This document shows, in pieces, positions 53,191 to 62,230 of a stretch of DNA of 64,000 nt. The stretch is taken from contig NZ_CP009576.1 in the NCBI RefSeq assembly GCF_000763495.1, forward strand, positions 2,490,001 to 2,554,000. The letters run 5' to 3'. The translations under genes and the position numbers were made by a program. Each line of letters opens with the position of its first letter. Within the stretch, counting starts at the first letter, position 1. The notes under the pieces were generated by a model that saw only the letters and a program-made list of their open reading frames with translations, ran no database searches and was not told the origin of the DNA. The stretch is from Listeria ivanovii subsp. londoniensis. Lineage in GTDB: Bacteria; Bacillota; Bacilli; Lactobacillales; Listeriaceae.

Positions 53191-54056
53191 GAAGTGGCAG
53201 GGAATAGAAAATAACGCTCGCTTGTAAACACATTCGGACGCATAAATAATATATCTTCTGTTTCAATAATGTAAGCTGCATCAATATGCTTATCTTTTTC
53301 TGGTGTAAAAGAAAGATGAATAGTATCGATATCCTTAGTTACTAAACGCTGCAAAACTTCTACTACACTTACCTTTTTAGTACTAATAATATCTAGTACA
53401 TATAAATCCGTCTCCTCTTGCTCGAAAAGAACAATTGTATCTAATTCTTTTAGATAATAAACGGCATCTTTTAAAGCAATTAACACGTAGAACATGAGTA
53501 AATCTGCACTATTTCTCACATCTAAAACGGTGGAAAGACTTATCCGGTTTGAAACAATTCGACTTATTAACTGAAAATCCGATTTACTCGCCGGATTCAG
53601 CTTTTTTATTTGAGATGCTTGCTTTTTCAAACTAGTGGCATCTACAGTGAAACTACTTTCTGCTACTCGTTCAAAACCAAATTTAGGATAAAACTCAAGT
53701 ACTGAGTCATTCGCAAAAAGATAGAAAAAATCATATTCCGCTTCATATTTATTAATCACGTGGTTGATTAACTTTTGTGCTAAACCTTGATTTCTATAGT
53801 CAGGATGCGTCATGACAGTTCCAATTTGTAAAGCACGATAAGTTCCCCCTTGGTAAGTCAGATCCATTTTGTTAATAGAAACATTCGCGATAACCTTTCC
53901 TTTATCTACGTAGGAATAGCAAACATATTTATCATTCCAAAAACCTTGTTGATACCACTCTTCCAAATTGATTTCAAAAGTACTTTCAGCCAGGCTATTA
54001 AAGCTTTCTCGGTATTTGGCATTATCTTTGTAATCACTTATTAATTGATAACTCAT
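53181..54056 (-). CDS. GNAT family N-acetyltransferase (Eis-like layout)
   Basis: A 291-residue protein with an N-terminal GNAT domain (about 1-140; QIGTVMTHPDYRNQGLAQKL is the acetyl-CoA loop, FYPKFGFERV the end strand) and a second, GNAT-like or sterol-carrier-like half without a clear catalytic loop. Its 3' end overlaps the convergent PTS EIIA gene by ten bases, with no terminator between. Substrate unknown. Confidence 0.82.
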   Translation of the reverse strand: MSYQLISDYKDNAKYRESFNSLAESTFEINLEEWYQQGFWNDKYVCYSYVDKGKVIANVSINKMDLTYQGGTYRALQIGTVMTHPDYRNQGLAQKLINHVINKYEAEYDFFYLFANDSVLEFYPKFGFERVAESSFTVDATSLKKQASQIKKLNPASKSDFQLISRIVSNRISLSTVLDVRNSADLLMFYVLIALKDAVYYLKELDTIVLFEQEETDLYVLDIISTKKVSVVEVLQRLVTKDIDTIHLSFTPEKDKHIDAAYIIETEDILFMRPNVFTSERYFLFPATSHA

Positions 54057-54088
54057 TCTTTTTATCCTCTATTCTTTCCTATAAAAAT

Positions 54089-54122
54089 AACAGGCATGAC
54101 ATGAAAAAATGTCCTACCTGTT
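54089..54122 (-). terminator. Terminator of the SufT-like gene
   Basis: AACAGG-cat-GACAT pairs with ATGTC-cta-CCTGTT around GAAAAA; the minus strand continues ATTTTTAT. Confidence 0.7.
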
Positions 54123-54137
54123 TATTTCTATTTAAGA

Positions 54138-54446
54138 TTAACGTATCCCTAGTGCTATTTTTGCATAGCGTGACATACGATCTTTCGTCCAAGGTGGATT
54201 CCAAACAAGGTTAACATTTGTATCTTTTACTTCTGGGATATCACTTAATGCCATTTGCACTTGCTCCGTCAAAATCCCAGCAAGTGGACAACCCATCGTT
54301 GTAAGCGTCATTGAAACTGTGCAAAGTCCATCATCATCTAATTCAACATCGTATACAAGTCCAATATTCACAATATCAATACCTAGCTCCGGATCAATAA
54401 CTTGCTCCAGTGCTCCCATTAGATTTTCTTTCAGTTGTTCATCCAT
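54138..54446 (-). CDS. SufT/MIP18 family Fe-S assembly protein (YitW-like)
   Basis: A 102-residue DUF59 protein. The family motif ALEQVIDPELGIDIVNIG (Asp18-Pro-Glu20) and the conserved reactive Cys53 in TTMGCPLAG are intact. SufT-type proteins help mature iron-sulfur proteins, chiefly when demand is high. Start with AGGAGG upstream. A Fur box overlaps its promoter (54484-54511), giving an iron link; homologues sit beside yitV in B. subtilis, as here. Confidence 0.87.
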   Translation of the reverse strand: MDEQLKENLMGALEQVIDPELGIDIVNIGLVYDVELDDDGLCTVSMTLTTMGCPLAGILTEQVQMALSDIPEVKDTNVNLVWNPPWTKDRMSRYAKIALGIR

Positions 54447-54483
54447 GAAGTATATGCCTCCTTTTTGCCATTTTGTACACTTA

Positions 54484-54511
54484 TTGTATCATATATGAGA
54501 ATGATTTTCAT
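54484..54511 (-). promoter_or_regulatory. SufT-like gene promoter with Fur box
   Basis: TGAGAATGATTTTCA (54496-54510) matches the 7-1-7 Fur consensus TGATAATNATTATCA at 12 of 14 fixed positions. On the minus strand it lies between ATGAAA (54506-54511) and TACAAT (54484-54489), spaced by 17 bases. It also abuts the stop codon of the upstream hydrolase gene. Confidence 0.75.
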
Positions 54512-55263
54512 TATAAGAATTTCTCGAAAAATCCTACCCCTTCAAGCATCCCTTCAACCGATACTTTATGTTTTGCATTATCATCTATTACAAACTGAAC
54601 ATTATCTGCTAAGCTTTCTTCTACAAGCGTTTGGTATAACTTTTCACTATAAGCAAAGGGAACAACATCATCCTTTTTACCGTGCCAAAGCAGTAGTGGG
54701 CGTTCTTTTATTTTAGTGATATTTTGTGTTAAATCATATTTTTGCAGCGCAAGTATTCGTGCATCCACATCATATGGGAATGTCATCCCTTGTGAAGCTG
54801 CGTATTTCGATAATTCTTTTGCGAAATCAACATAGTAGGCACTTCCCATCAAGCTAACTGCTACTTTGATTTCATTATATTGACCAAGAAGCCCCAGCGA
54901 TGTGATAGCTCCCATTGAAACTCCGCCCACACCAATTCGATTAGCATTCGTTTTCCCGGCTTTTATTAACTCCTTTATAATTAAGGGGAATTCTTTAATA
55001 TTTGCCTCAATAACATCCCAAAAGTAGGTTGCTTGGTCTTCTGGATTCGCATCCAAAAGCCGTTCTCCATGTAAGTTAGCATCTGGCAATATTACACGAA
55101 AACCTCGTTGGGCAAGTAAATACCCATAATGCAAATACAATTCTTTCTGAGAGGTAAAACCATGATAAAAGATAATAGTTGGCAACATTTTATCCGCATT
55201 TTCACTATTGCTAATATGTAACACTGGAATATTTGCAATTTGTTCATTTTCAACTTGAATCAT
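54511..55263 (-). CDS. Alpha/beta hydrolase (YitV-like esterase)
   Basis: A 250-residue serine hydrolase of the dienelactone hydrolase/prolyl-oligopeptidase branch. Oxyanion strand FYHGFTSQKELYLHYG, nucleophile elbow GVGGVSMGAITS (Ser), Asp in WHGKKDDVVPF and His in DNAKHKVSVEGM form the triad. It precedes the SufT-like gene on the same strand, with the stop codon next to the Fur box. Substrate unknown. Confidence 0.85.
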   Translation of the reverse strand: MIQVENEQIANIPVLHISNSENADKMLPTIIFYHGFTSQKELYLHYGYLLAQRGFRVILPDANLHGERLLDANPEDQATYFWDVIEANIKEFPLIIKELIKAGKTNANRIGVGGVSMGAITSLGLLGQYNEIKVAVSLMGSAYYVDFAKELSKYAASQGMTFPYDVDARILALQKYDLTQNITKIKERPLLLWHGKKDDVVPFAYSEKLYQTLVEESLADNVQFVIDDNAKHKVSVEGMLEGVGFFEKFL

Positions 55264-55414
55264 TGTGACGCCTCGTTTCTATAGGAATTATTAAGCACTT
55301 GCAACGGACTGAATCATTTACAAAACAGTAGCAAACGTCTATCATTAACTTGTGCCCTTATTTTAGCATGAAGGGGCAGTTTTGAACTAACCATATGAAT
55401 TAAAGGAGCAAATT

Positions 55415-56227
55415 ATGTCTAAAAAATTAATCGTACTTGATCTCGACGGCACCACACTTAGAGATGACTTAACCATCTCTTCTCATACGAAAAAAACATT
55501 AAAAAAAGCGCGTATGGCAGGCCATGAAGTAATGATAGCTACAGGACGTCCATACCGGATTAGCGGCTTATACTACGAGGAGCTTGATTTAACTACACCC
55601 ATCGTTAATTTTAATGGCGCTGTTTACCATCACCCAAGACTTACGACATTTTCAGAAGGTTATCACCACGCTATCGATTTACAAGTTGTTCGTGAACTAC
55701 TTGATTTCACCAATGACTTTTCACTAGATAATATCGCTGCAGAAGTACAAGATAGCGTATTCTTGAAAGAAAGAAACAACAGTGTACCAGATACATTTCA
55801 TTTAGGAACAGAAAATGTTGTTTTCGGGAATATCCGCGACACCATTCAGTCAGATGCTACGTCTTTATTATTTTTTGGTAAACTAGATCAGCTTGATTTA
55901 ATTAGCCAGCATCTTGATGAATCTCTTGCTGATGTTATTTCCCATCACACATGGGGAGCCTCTGCTTGGCCAGCTGTCGAAATCATTAAATTCGGTATCC
56001 ATAAAGCAATCGGTGTCCAAGCTGCCGCAAAAACACTCGGCTTCAACCGAAAAGATATTATTGCATTTGGTGATGAAGATAACGATTTACAAATGCTCGA
56101 CTACGCTGGCGTTGGTGTCGCAATGGGAAACGCTACGGATTCAGTCAAAAACGTTGCCAATGTTGTTACAGCCACCAACCAAGATGATGGAATAGCTGTC
56201 TATTTAGAAGAAAATTTAAACTTATAA
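55415..56227 (+). CDS. Cof-type HAD hydrolase (YitU-like)
   Basis: A 270-residue HAD IIB phosphatase: motif I LDLDGTTLRDDL, motif II MIATGRPYR, Lys in IIKFGIHKAIGVQ and motif IV IAFGDEDNDLQML. AAAGGAGC precedes the ATG. B. subtilis YitU is reported to dephosphorylate a riboflavin precursor-like substrate; not shown here. Divergent from yitV-like gene and convergent with yitT-like gene, the Bacillus neighbourhood. Confidence 0.85.
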   Translation: MSKKLIVLDLDGTTLRDDLTISSHTKKTLKKARMAGHEVMIATGRPYRISGLYYEELDLTTPIVNFNGAVYHHPRLTTFSEGYHHAIDLQVVRELLDFTNDFSLDNIAAEVQDSVFLKERNNSVPDTFHLGTENVVFGNIRDTIQSDATSLLFFGKLDQLDLISQHLDESLADVISHHTWGASAWPAVEIIKFGIHKAIGVQAAAKTLGFNRKDIIAFGDEDNDLQMLDYAGVGVAMGNATDSVKNVANVVTATNQDDGIAVYLEENLNL

Positions 56228-56228
56228 T

Positions 56229-56297
56229 AAAAGCTGCAAAAATGGCTTTACAAAATTAGAATCTCTCATTTTTGTGCCGCCATTTTTTGCAGCTTTT
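56229..56297. terminator. Long bidirectional terminator between the yitU- and yitT-like genes
   Basis: AAAAGCTGCAAAAATGGC (56229-56246) pairs with GCCATTTTTTGCAGCTTTT (56279-56297); a smaller ACAAAA / TTTTGT stem lies within. Confidence 0.85.
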
Positions 56298-57200
56298 TTA
56301 CATCATTTTATTTTTATACATTGCCATCGCTAATTTTTGATCTGCTTCTGAACGAAAATCACCAAATACGCTAGAAGTTTCCATTACATTAATAAATGCC
56401 TTCGAATCAAACTCCCCAACAATATGTGTAATATCGTATAACTCATACCGCGTGATGACCATTATCAACATTGCCACATCTTCTTTCGAGTAGCCACCCA
56501 TTGCATCCACTACTGTTATTCCGCGAACCATATTGTCATGAATTGCTTGAATAACCGTGTCTGCATGCTGCGTCATAATCATTACGGTTAACTTTTGATG
56601 TCTTGTATGAATGATATCAATCACTCTACTTTGTACATACAAAGAAATAAGCGTATAAAGCGCAAATGTCCAGTCATAAGCAAAACCTGCGACAATAATG
56701 ATGACACCATTTAGTAACAAGAAGTACTTTCCAAAAGAACGCCCAGTCTTAATCGTAATATACATCGCAATTATATCAAGCCCACCAGTAGAAATACCAA
56801 ACTTTAAAGCTAAACCAATACCCACAGAAGCAATTAATGCTCCAAAAATGGCATTAAGCAATATATCATTTGACACATGCACTTCTGGGATAACAATTAA
56901 GAAAAAAGACATAAACGCAACTGTTAAAAAACTAAAAACCGTAAATGATTTTCCTACTTTTAGCCAGCCTAAAATTGCAACCGGAATATTTAACAATAGG
57001 ACAAGTAGCCCCGTTGAAATAGAAATATTCATTGAATCTCGTAGCATGTCTGAACCCAATTGTGCAACCCCATTTAATCCAGCTGCATATACTTGTGCTG
57101 GTATTAAAAAGAAGTTCATACCAATCGCATTTAAAAGTGCTGCTATAATTGCTATGGCGGTTTTTTTAGCATACTCTTTATATACTATATTTGAACTCAT
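56298..57200 (-). CDS. YitT family membrane protein (DUF161/DUF2179)
   Basis: A 300-residue protein with five to six membrane segments (for example TAIAIIAALLNAIGMNFFLI, FSFLTVAFMSFFLIVIPE, LNGVIIIVAGFAYD) followed by a soluble DUF2179 domain (about 225-295; MTQHADTVIQAIHDNMVRGI, GVTVVDAMGGY-like, VVDAMGGYSKEDVAML). ATG 57200 has AAAGGAG upstream. Function unknown. Confidence 0.85.
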   Translation of the reverse strand: MSSNIVYKEYAKKTAIAIIAALLNAIGMNFFLIPAQVYAAGLNGVAQLGSDMLRDSMNISISTGLLVLLLNIPVAILGWLKVGKSFTVFSFLTVAFMSFFLIVIPEVHVSNDILLNAIFGALIASVGIGLALKFGISTGGLDIIAMYITIKTGRSFGKYFLLLNGVIIIVAGFAYDWTFALYTLISLYVQSRVIDIIHTRHQKLTVMIMTQHADTVIQAIHDNMVRGITVVDAMGGYSKEDVAMLIMVITRYELYDITHIVGEFDSKAFINVMETSSVFGDFRSEADQKLAMAMYKNKMM

Positions 57201-57284
57201 TTTCTTCTCTCCTTTTTTGGTCCTAACATAACATACCAACTTTCCGGAGAAAAGAGAAGCCTTTTTTGTTTAATTTTTTTATTT

Positions 57285-57647
57285 TTAGTCAAATAATGGA
57301 TATCCGCCCGATAAATAAAACCCTAATGATACTGTCAGAACAACTACAATAACAAAAATCATTAAAAACATTCCTGTTGGTTTTTGCTGTTTTCGGTAAC
57401 TAAGTAACATTTCGACAACTCCGATAACAATAATTCCCATCAAAATTTTAAATATTGCCAAAATCCAACTTTGCTCGATACTATACTGAACCATCATAAT
57501 CCCACTTAAAATAACTAAAATATAAAAAACACGATTAATCATTTGGAGCACTGTAAAACCCTTAGTTGACTTCGAATAGATAACCAAAGCGCCAATTGTT
57601 AGTACCACGATTGCCACCCAAGAAATTAAATGAATATATCCCCACAT
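57285..57647 (-). CDS. YisL-like membrane protein (DUF1516)
   Basis: A 120-residue protein with four membrane segments, [20 protein letters not shown], ending [12 protein letters not shown]. It starts 22 bases after the YisK-like gene stop, so it is the last gene of the addB-addA-yisK-yisL unit. Function unknown. Confidence 0.82.
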   Translation of the reverse strand: MWGYIHLISWVAIVVLTIGALVIYSKSTKGFTVLQMINRVFYILVILSGIMMVQYSIEQSWILAIFKILMGIIVIGVVEMLLSYRKQQKPTGMFLMIFVIVVVLTVSLGFYLSGGYPLFD

Positions 57648-57669
57648 TTTCTTCTTCCTTCTTTCTCCG

Positions 57670-58518
57670 TTAAGACTTCCTTACCTTATTTCGCAATGTG
57701 CCAATGCGGTCAATGATAATTTCAACCAAATCTCCTTCTTGTAAAAAAGTTGGAGGATTCATTCCACTACCAACACCACTTGGCGTTCCAGTTGCAATTA
57801 TATCACCTGGAACCAGCGTATGCCCTTTTGACAAACTAGAAATAATTTCCGTTAATTTAAAAATAAATTTTTCTGTGGAATCTGCTTGTCTTAATTCGCC
57901 ATTTACTTTTGTTTCAATATAAAAAGTTGTCTCTTCTTTGCTATCAAATGTTAATACACAAGGCCCAATCGGACAACTCGCGTCTAAGCTTTTCCCAAGG
58001 TAAAACTGCTTATGCTTTTTCTGAATATCTCTAGCAGTAATGTCATTAATAATTGTAAAACCAAAGATAGCAGACAAAGCTTCCTCCTCTGGTATATCTC
58101 TAATTTCTTTGCCAATAATTACTGCTAGCTCTCCTTCATAATCAAGTTGATCTGTTATATTTTGATGCAACTCAATCTCTCCGTTATGAGGCAACAAACT
58201 ATTAGCGCTTTTTGTAAAAACTAATATGTCAGAAGGAACATCCTCTTTTGTTCCCATTTCTAGCACATGCTTATAATAATTTTTACCAATTGCCATAATA
58301 TTATTTGGCGGGAATAAAGGAATTTGAACTTCTACTTCTTCTATTGCAATCCTTTCTTTGATAGCATTCATATCCTGAATAATTGGCCTTTCTTTTATAT
58401 AATCAAGTAATGTTTTGGGTGGATTCATCCAAAAAGATTGCGCTGGAATGATTTCATTTTCATTTGTTAAAACGCCATAATTCGATTGCCCTTTATAAAG
58501 ATAGCTTATCCATTTCAT
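57670..58518 (-). CDS. FAH family hydrolase (YisK-like)
   Basis: A 282-residue fumarylacetoacetate hydrolase-fold protein. [16 protein letters not shown], the metal-site [40 protein letters not shown] and [16 protein letters not shown] are typical; known members decarboxylate oxaloacetate or hydrolyse acylpyruvates. Its ATG follows directly on the addA stop (no gap), so translation is coupled to the helicase genes. Confidence 0.85.
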   Translation of the reverse strand: MKWISYLYKGQSNYGVLTNENEIIPAQSFWMNPPKTLLDYIKERPIIQDMNAIKERIAIEEVEVQIPLFPPNNIMAIGKNYYKHVLEMGTKEDVPSDILVFTKSANSLLPHNGEIELHQNITDQLDYEGELAVIIGKEIRDIPEEEALSAIFGFTIINDITARDIQKKHKQFYLGKSLDASCPIGPCVLTFDSKEETTFYIETKVNGELRQADSTEKFIFKLTEIISSLSKGHTLVPGDIIATGTPSGVGSGMNPPTFLQEGDLVEIIIDRIGTLRNKVRKS

Positions 58519-61500
58519 TTAAAAACCTTCCTCTGTTTTTATTCGGCACATATGCTGTCCATCGAAAAAGTATAAGTATGCTTCGGATACTCGTTTTCCA
58601 CTTATTGCCTGAATTGCTTCCGCATAAAGCTTGATTTGTATTTGATAGCGATTTTTCATTACTTTTTCTGCTTCGCCCCAGTCAGCATATCTTCCAGTTA
58701 TTTTATCCGTTTTATAATCGATCAAAATGATAGAATCTTCTTGTTCAATCATACTATCGACAACACCTTGAATCAGTACATGTTCATCTATATTAGCCTG
58801 TTTGTAAAGTTTAGCTACAGGAAGTAAATAACTAAATGGTACTTCACGCTTCACATGATCCTTTTCCAGAAGTACTTTTTCGCCTAGTTCTGATTCAAAA
58901 AAAGCAAGAATTTGCTCTATATTAATAGCCTTGACTTGCGCTTCTGTCAAAATGTCTTTTTCTCTCATCTTTTGTAAAAGTTGTTTCACTTCGCCTACAC
59001 TAGGTTTACTTTCTAGAGAAACCGCCTGCATTAATGTATGCATGGCTGTACCTACTTCAGTTGCAGATAATTTGTTTTGTTGCAAGAATTTGGGTCTATC
59101 CAGCGATACTTTTTGAAATTCTTTTAAAAGCGTCGTGTCACTCCAACTATCTTGTAAGGTGAATTGTCGTTTCAATTCCGTTACAGACTGTTTAGCGCGA
59201 ATTTCTGTTGCTACTTCATCTTTATACTGATAGTTCATAAATCGCTCAATTTCATCCTTATACGCGCTTTGAACAGGCACTGGTTGATGATCTCTTACCT
59301 TTTCCAACCAATTGTCTTGTTTACTTTCGGTTATTTCACTTGATAAAAGCATTTCTTTTGTTTTAATTTCTATTTGAAGCGACATATCAGTTGGAAGTGG
59401 TTGAATGCCCTCTTCGCAAAGTAATTCTTTAAAACTAATATGACGAATTAGCGCATGTCCAATCCAATCCAAATAACACTTTGCCCTTGCTCTTATGGCT
59501 GCTGGTAAAATGGTTTCTTTTTCTTTTGCTACTTGTAGCCATTGTTTACTCGTCTTTTCAAAATCAGGAACGGTAGCAGTTAAAATTAATTTTTCTTCTG
59601 CCCGAGTGAGCGCTACATAGAGGACACGCATTTCTTCGGCTATCATTTCGCGCATTTTTTTTTGTTTCATTGCCTGTTGCATAATAGTTGGGTATACAAT
59701 CATTTTTTCGATATCTCTGTAAGCAGATGCAAAACCATAGTCTTTATCTAATAATGTTTTACTATAAATATCACGCATATTAAACTTCCTACTTAATCCG
59801 GATACTATTACCACTGGAAATTCTAATCCTTTACTCGCATGAATTGTCATCATACGAACAACATCTTCTTTTTCACTTAGAGTTTTAGCAGTTCCAAGAT
59901 CATCCCCCCGAACTTCTAAACGCTCAACGAATCGGACAAATCGAAATAGTCCTCTGAAAGAAGTTTTTTCATACTGATTAGCTCTGTCGTATAAGGCTCG
60001 CAAATTTGCTTGACGCTGTTTCCCACCTGGCAAACCACCGACAAATTCATAAAAGTTAGTTTCTTGATAGATTTGCCAAATTAATGAAGTTAAATTCTCT
60101 CGAATAGATAGCTCACGCCAATTGTTTAATTGTTTTATAAACTCACTAATTTTATCTGCTGCTTCTGAAATAACATTGTCTTTAAAAGCTCGCAACGCAT
60201 CAAAGAAATAGCCTTTTTTCTTCGCCAACCGAATTTGTCCTAATTCTTCTTCTGTTAAGCCGATAATTGGAGACCTTAAAACAGCAGCTAACGGAATATC
60301 TTGATATGGATTATCAATTACTTTCAAAAGTGCAATCATTGTAGCCACTTCAGTTGTTTCAAAATAACCAGAATTATTATTGGCATAAAACGGGATATTT
60401 TGAAGTTTCATTGCCTCTTCAATATCAGGTGCGCTCGTCATTGCCCGTGCTAAAATGACAATATCTCGGTACTCTATTGGTCTATTCTGTTGCATTTTTT
60501 TATCATAGATTGGAAACTTATTATCAATCATTTCTCTAACTTTCAACGCAATAGCTCTGGCTTCTACTTGGTTTTTTTGAAGTTCTTGTGGAGATAGCGC
60601 ATCATCTTCAGTTTCCTTTTCTTCTGTTTTCATGTCAATTAATAAAAGTTCTGTTGCCATATCTTTTGACTCAGGAAAATGGGCTCCTAATGTTAATTCA
60701 GCCGCATTATCATAATCAATTTCTGCCACTTTATTGTCCATTAATTGATGGAAAATAAAATTTGTAACATCCAGCACTTCTTTTCTACTTCTGAAATTAC
60801 GTGACAAGTCTATCCGTATACCTCCACTTGTTCCATCTTGTTGATATGCTTGATATTTCGTCATAAATAAAGTGGGTTCAGCTAAACGGAAACGATAAAT
60901 AGATTGCTTTACATCACCAACCATAAATAAGTTTCCTTTTGTTCCATTCATTGTAGTAACTAGCATTAAAATTATCTCTTGTACCATGTTTGTATCTTGA
61001 TATTCATCAATTAACACTTCTTTAAATTGCTTCTGATAGCTCTTCGCAACTTCAGACGGAGTGCCATCTTTTAGTAATATTTTTAAAGCCAAGTGCTCTA
61101 AATCATTAAAATCTAAGACTCCTCTTTTCTGTTTTTCCTCAAAAAAGTTTTGTGCAAATTTTTTCACCAATTCACTTAAAGCTTTAATATTTGGTTTCAT
61201 TTTTTCTAAATCTGCTAAATAATTAACTTCATTTCTGGAAAACCACTCTATTAAAACATTTTTGATTTCTTTTTTTGCTGCATCCCGAAACTTTTTCGTC
61301 TGTTCAACATACTCCTCATCATAATCACTTTTATTTTTAAGAGTGGGTAACCTCTTAAAATCAACACTTTCGATACTTATTTTTACATCTTCCCAACTAT
61401 TCCAATCCATTTGGAATAGCATATTGATTTGAGCCAAATCTCCTTCTAATGTATCAAGGTATGGTGCCGGTCCATCAGTGTCACTTGCATAATCTATAGC

Positions 61501-62229
61501 AGTTAATAAATCATTTTTAGTTTGATGGATTCGGAGCTCAATAGCTTCTTTAATAATCGGAAAATAAGGTAGTTCGGTGATAGATGTAATATTATTTGTT
61601 TCATATAAATCCACCATTTTTTCTAACCAAATATCTGGTTCAGGATTAGCTCTTGAAAAATCATATAGCTTTGATATTAGAATATGTAATTCAGTATCTG
61701 TTCTGTCCCCTGTGAAGGAATCTACCAAATGAAAGAACGAATCATTATCTTTAATACCATAAGCTTCTTCTAAAAGGTCTTCTAGTACTTCATCTCTAAT
61801 CATACTACTTTCAATTGGCTCAATTAAACGGAAGTTAGGATCAATGTCTGCTTCAAAATAATGTTTCCGAATAATTTCTAGGCAAAATGAATGCAAAGTT
61901 GAAATAGAAGCATAATTTAGCAGTGCTACTTGTTTTTTCAAATGTGCAGAATCCGGATTTTGCACAAGAGCCTCCTCTAAAGCTTTACCGATTCTAAATT
62001 TCATCTCTGCTGCTGATGCATTTGTAAATGTAACTATTAGTAATTCATCTACATTCCATTTAACTGTTTCATCAATCAATTTTTCAATAATTCTAGTAAC
62101 AAGAACGGCTGTTTTCCCAGAACCCGCAGCAGCAGCTACTAGAATGTTTTTTCCATCTGCTTGAATAGCTTTCCACTGGTCATCTGTCCATGTTGAGTTA
62201 CTGGGTTTATCAGGTATATTTAGACTCAT
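58519..62229 (-). CDS. addA: ATP-dependent helicase/nuclease subunit A
   Basis: A 1236-residue UvrD-type helicase with RecB-family nuclease. Walker A AAAAGSGKT (32-40), helicase motifs VTFTNASAAEMK, DEYQDTN, VGDVKQSIYRFR, ALTRAEEKLILT, and the C-terminal nuclease motif IILIDYKTDKI near residue 1180 are present. With AddB it resects double-strand breaks and reacts to Chi sites. It starts one base after the addB stop. Full length for the family. Confidence 0.96.
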   Translation of the reverse strand: MSLNIPDKPSNSTWTDDQWKAIQADGKNILVAAAAGSGKTAVLVTRIIEKLIDETVKWNVDELLIVTFTNASAAEMKFRIGKALEEALVQNPDSAHLKKQVALLNYASISTLHSFCLEIIRKHYFEADIDPNFRLIEPIESSMIRDEVLEDLLEEAYGIKDNDSFFHLVDSFTGDRTDTELHILISKLYDFSRANPEPDIWLEKMVDLYETNNITSITELPYFPIIKEAIELRIHQTKNDLLTAIDYASDTDGPAPYLDTLEGDLAQINMLFQMDWNSWEDVKISIESVDFKRLPTLKNKSDYDEEYVEQTKKFRDAAKKEIKNVLIEWFSRNEVNYLADLEKMKPNIKALSELVKKFAQNFFEEKQKRGVLDFNDLEHLALKILLKDGTPSEVAKSYQKQFKEVLIDEYQDTNMVQEIILMLVTTMNGTKGNLFMVGDVKQSIYRFRLAEPTLFMTKYQAYQQDGTSGGIRIDLSRNFRSRKEVLDVTNFIFHQLMDNKVAEIDYDNAAELTLGAHFPESKDMATELLLIDMKTEEKETEDDALSPQELQKNQVEARAIALKVREMIDNKFPIYDKKMQQNRPIEYRDIVILARAMTSAPDIEEAMKLQNIPFYANNNSGYFETTEVATMIALLKVIDNPYQDIPLAAVLRSPIIGLTEEELGQIRLAKKKGYFFDALRAFKDNVISEAADKISEFIKQLNNWRELSIRENLTSLIWQIYQETNFYEFVGGLPGGKQRQANLRALYDRANQYEKTSFRGLFRFVRFVERLEVRGDDLGTAKTLSEKEDVVRMMTIHASKGLEFPVVIVSGLSRKFNMRDIYSKTLLDKDYGFASAYRDIEKMIVYPTIMQQAMKQKKMREMIAEEMRVLYVALTRAEEKLILTATVPDFEKTSKQWLQVAKEKETILPAAIRARAKCYLDWIGHALIRHISFKELLCEEGIQPLPTDMSLQIEIKTKEMLLSSEITESKQDNWLEKVRDHQPVPVQSAYKDEIERFMNYQYKDEVATEIRAKQSVTELKRQFTLQDSWSDTTLLKEFQKVSLDRPKFLQQNKLSATEVGTAMHTLMQAVSLESKPSVGEVKQLLQKMREKDILTEAQVKAINIEQILAFFESELGEKVLLEKDHVKREVPFSYLLPVAKLYKQANIDEHVLIQGVVDSMIEQEDSIILIDYKTDKITGRYADWGEAEKVMKNRYQIQIKLYAEAIQAISGKRVSEAYLYFFDGQHMCRIKTEEGF

Positions 62230-62230
62230 G

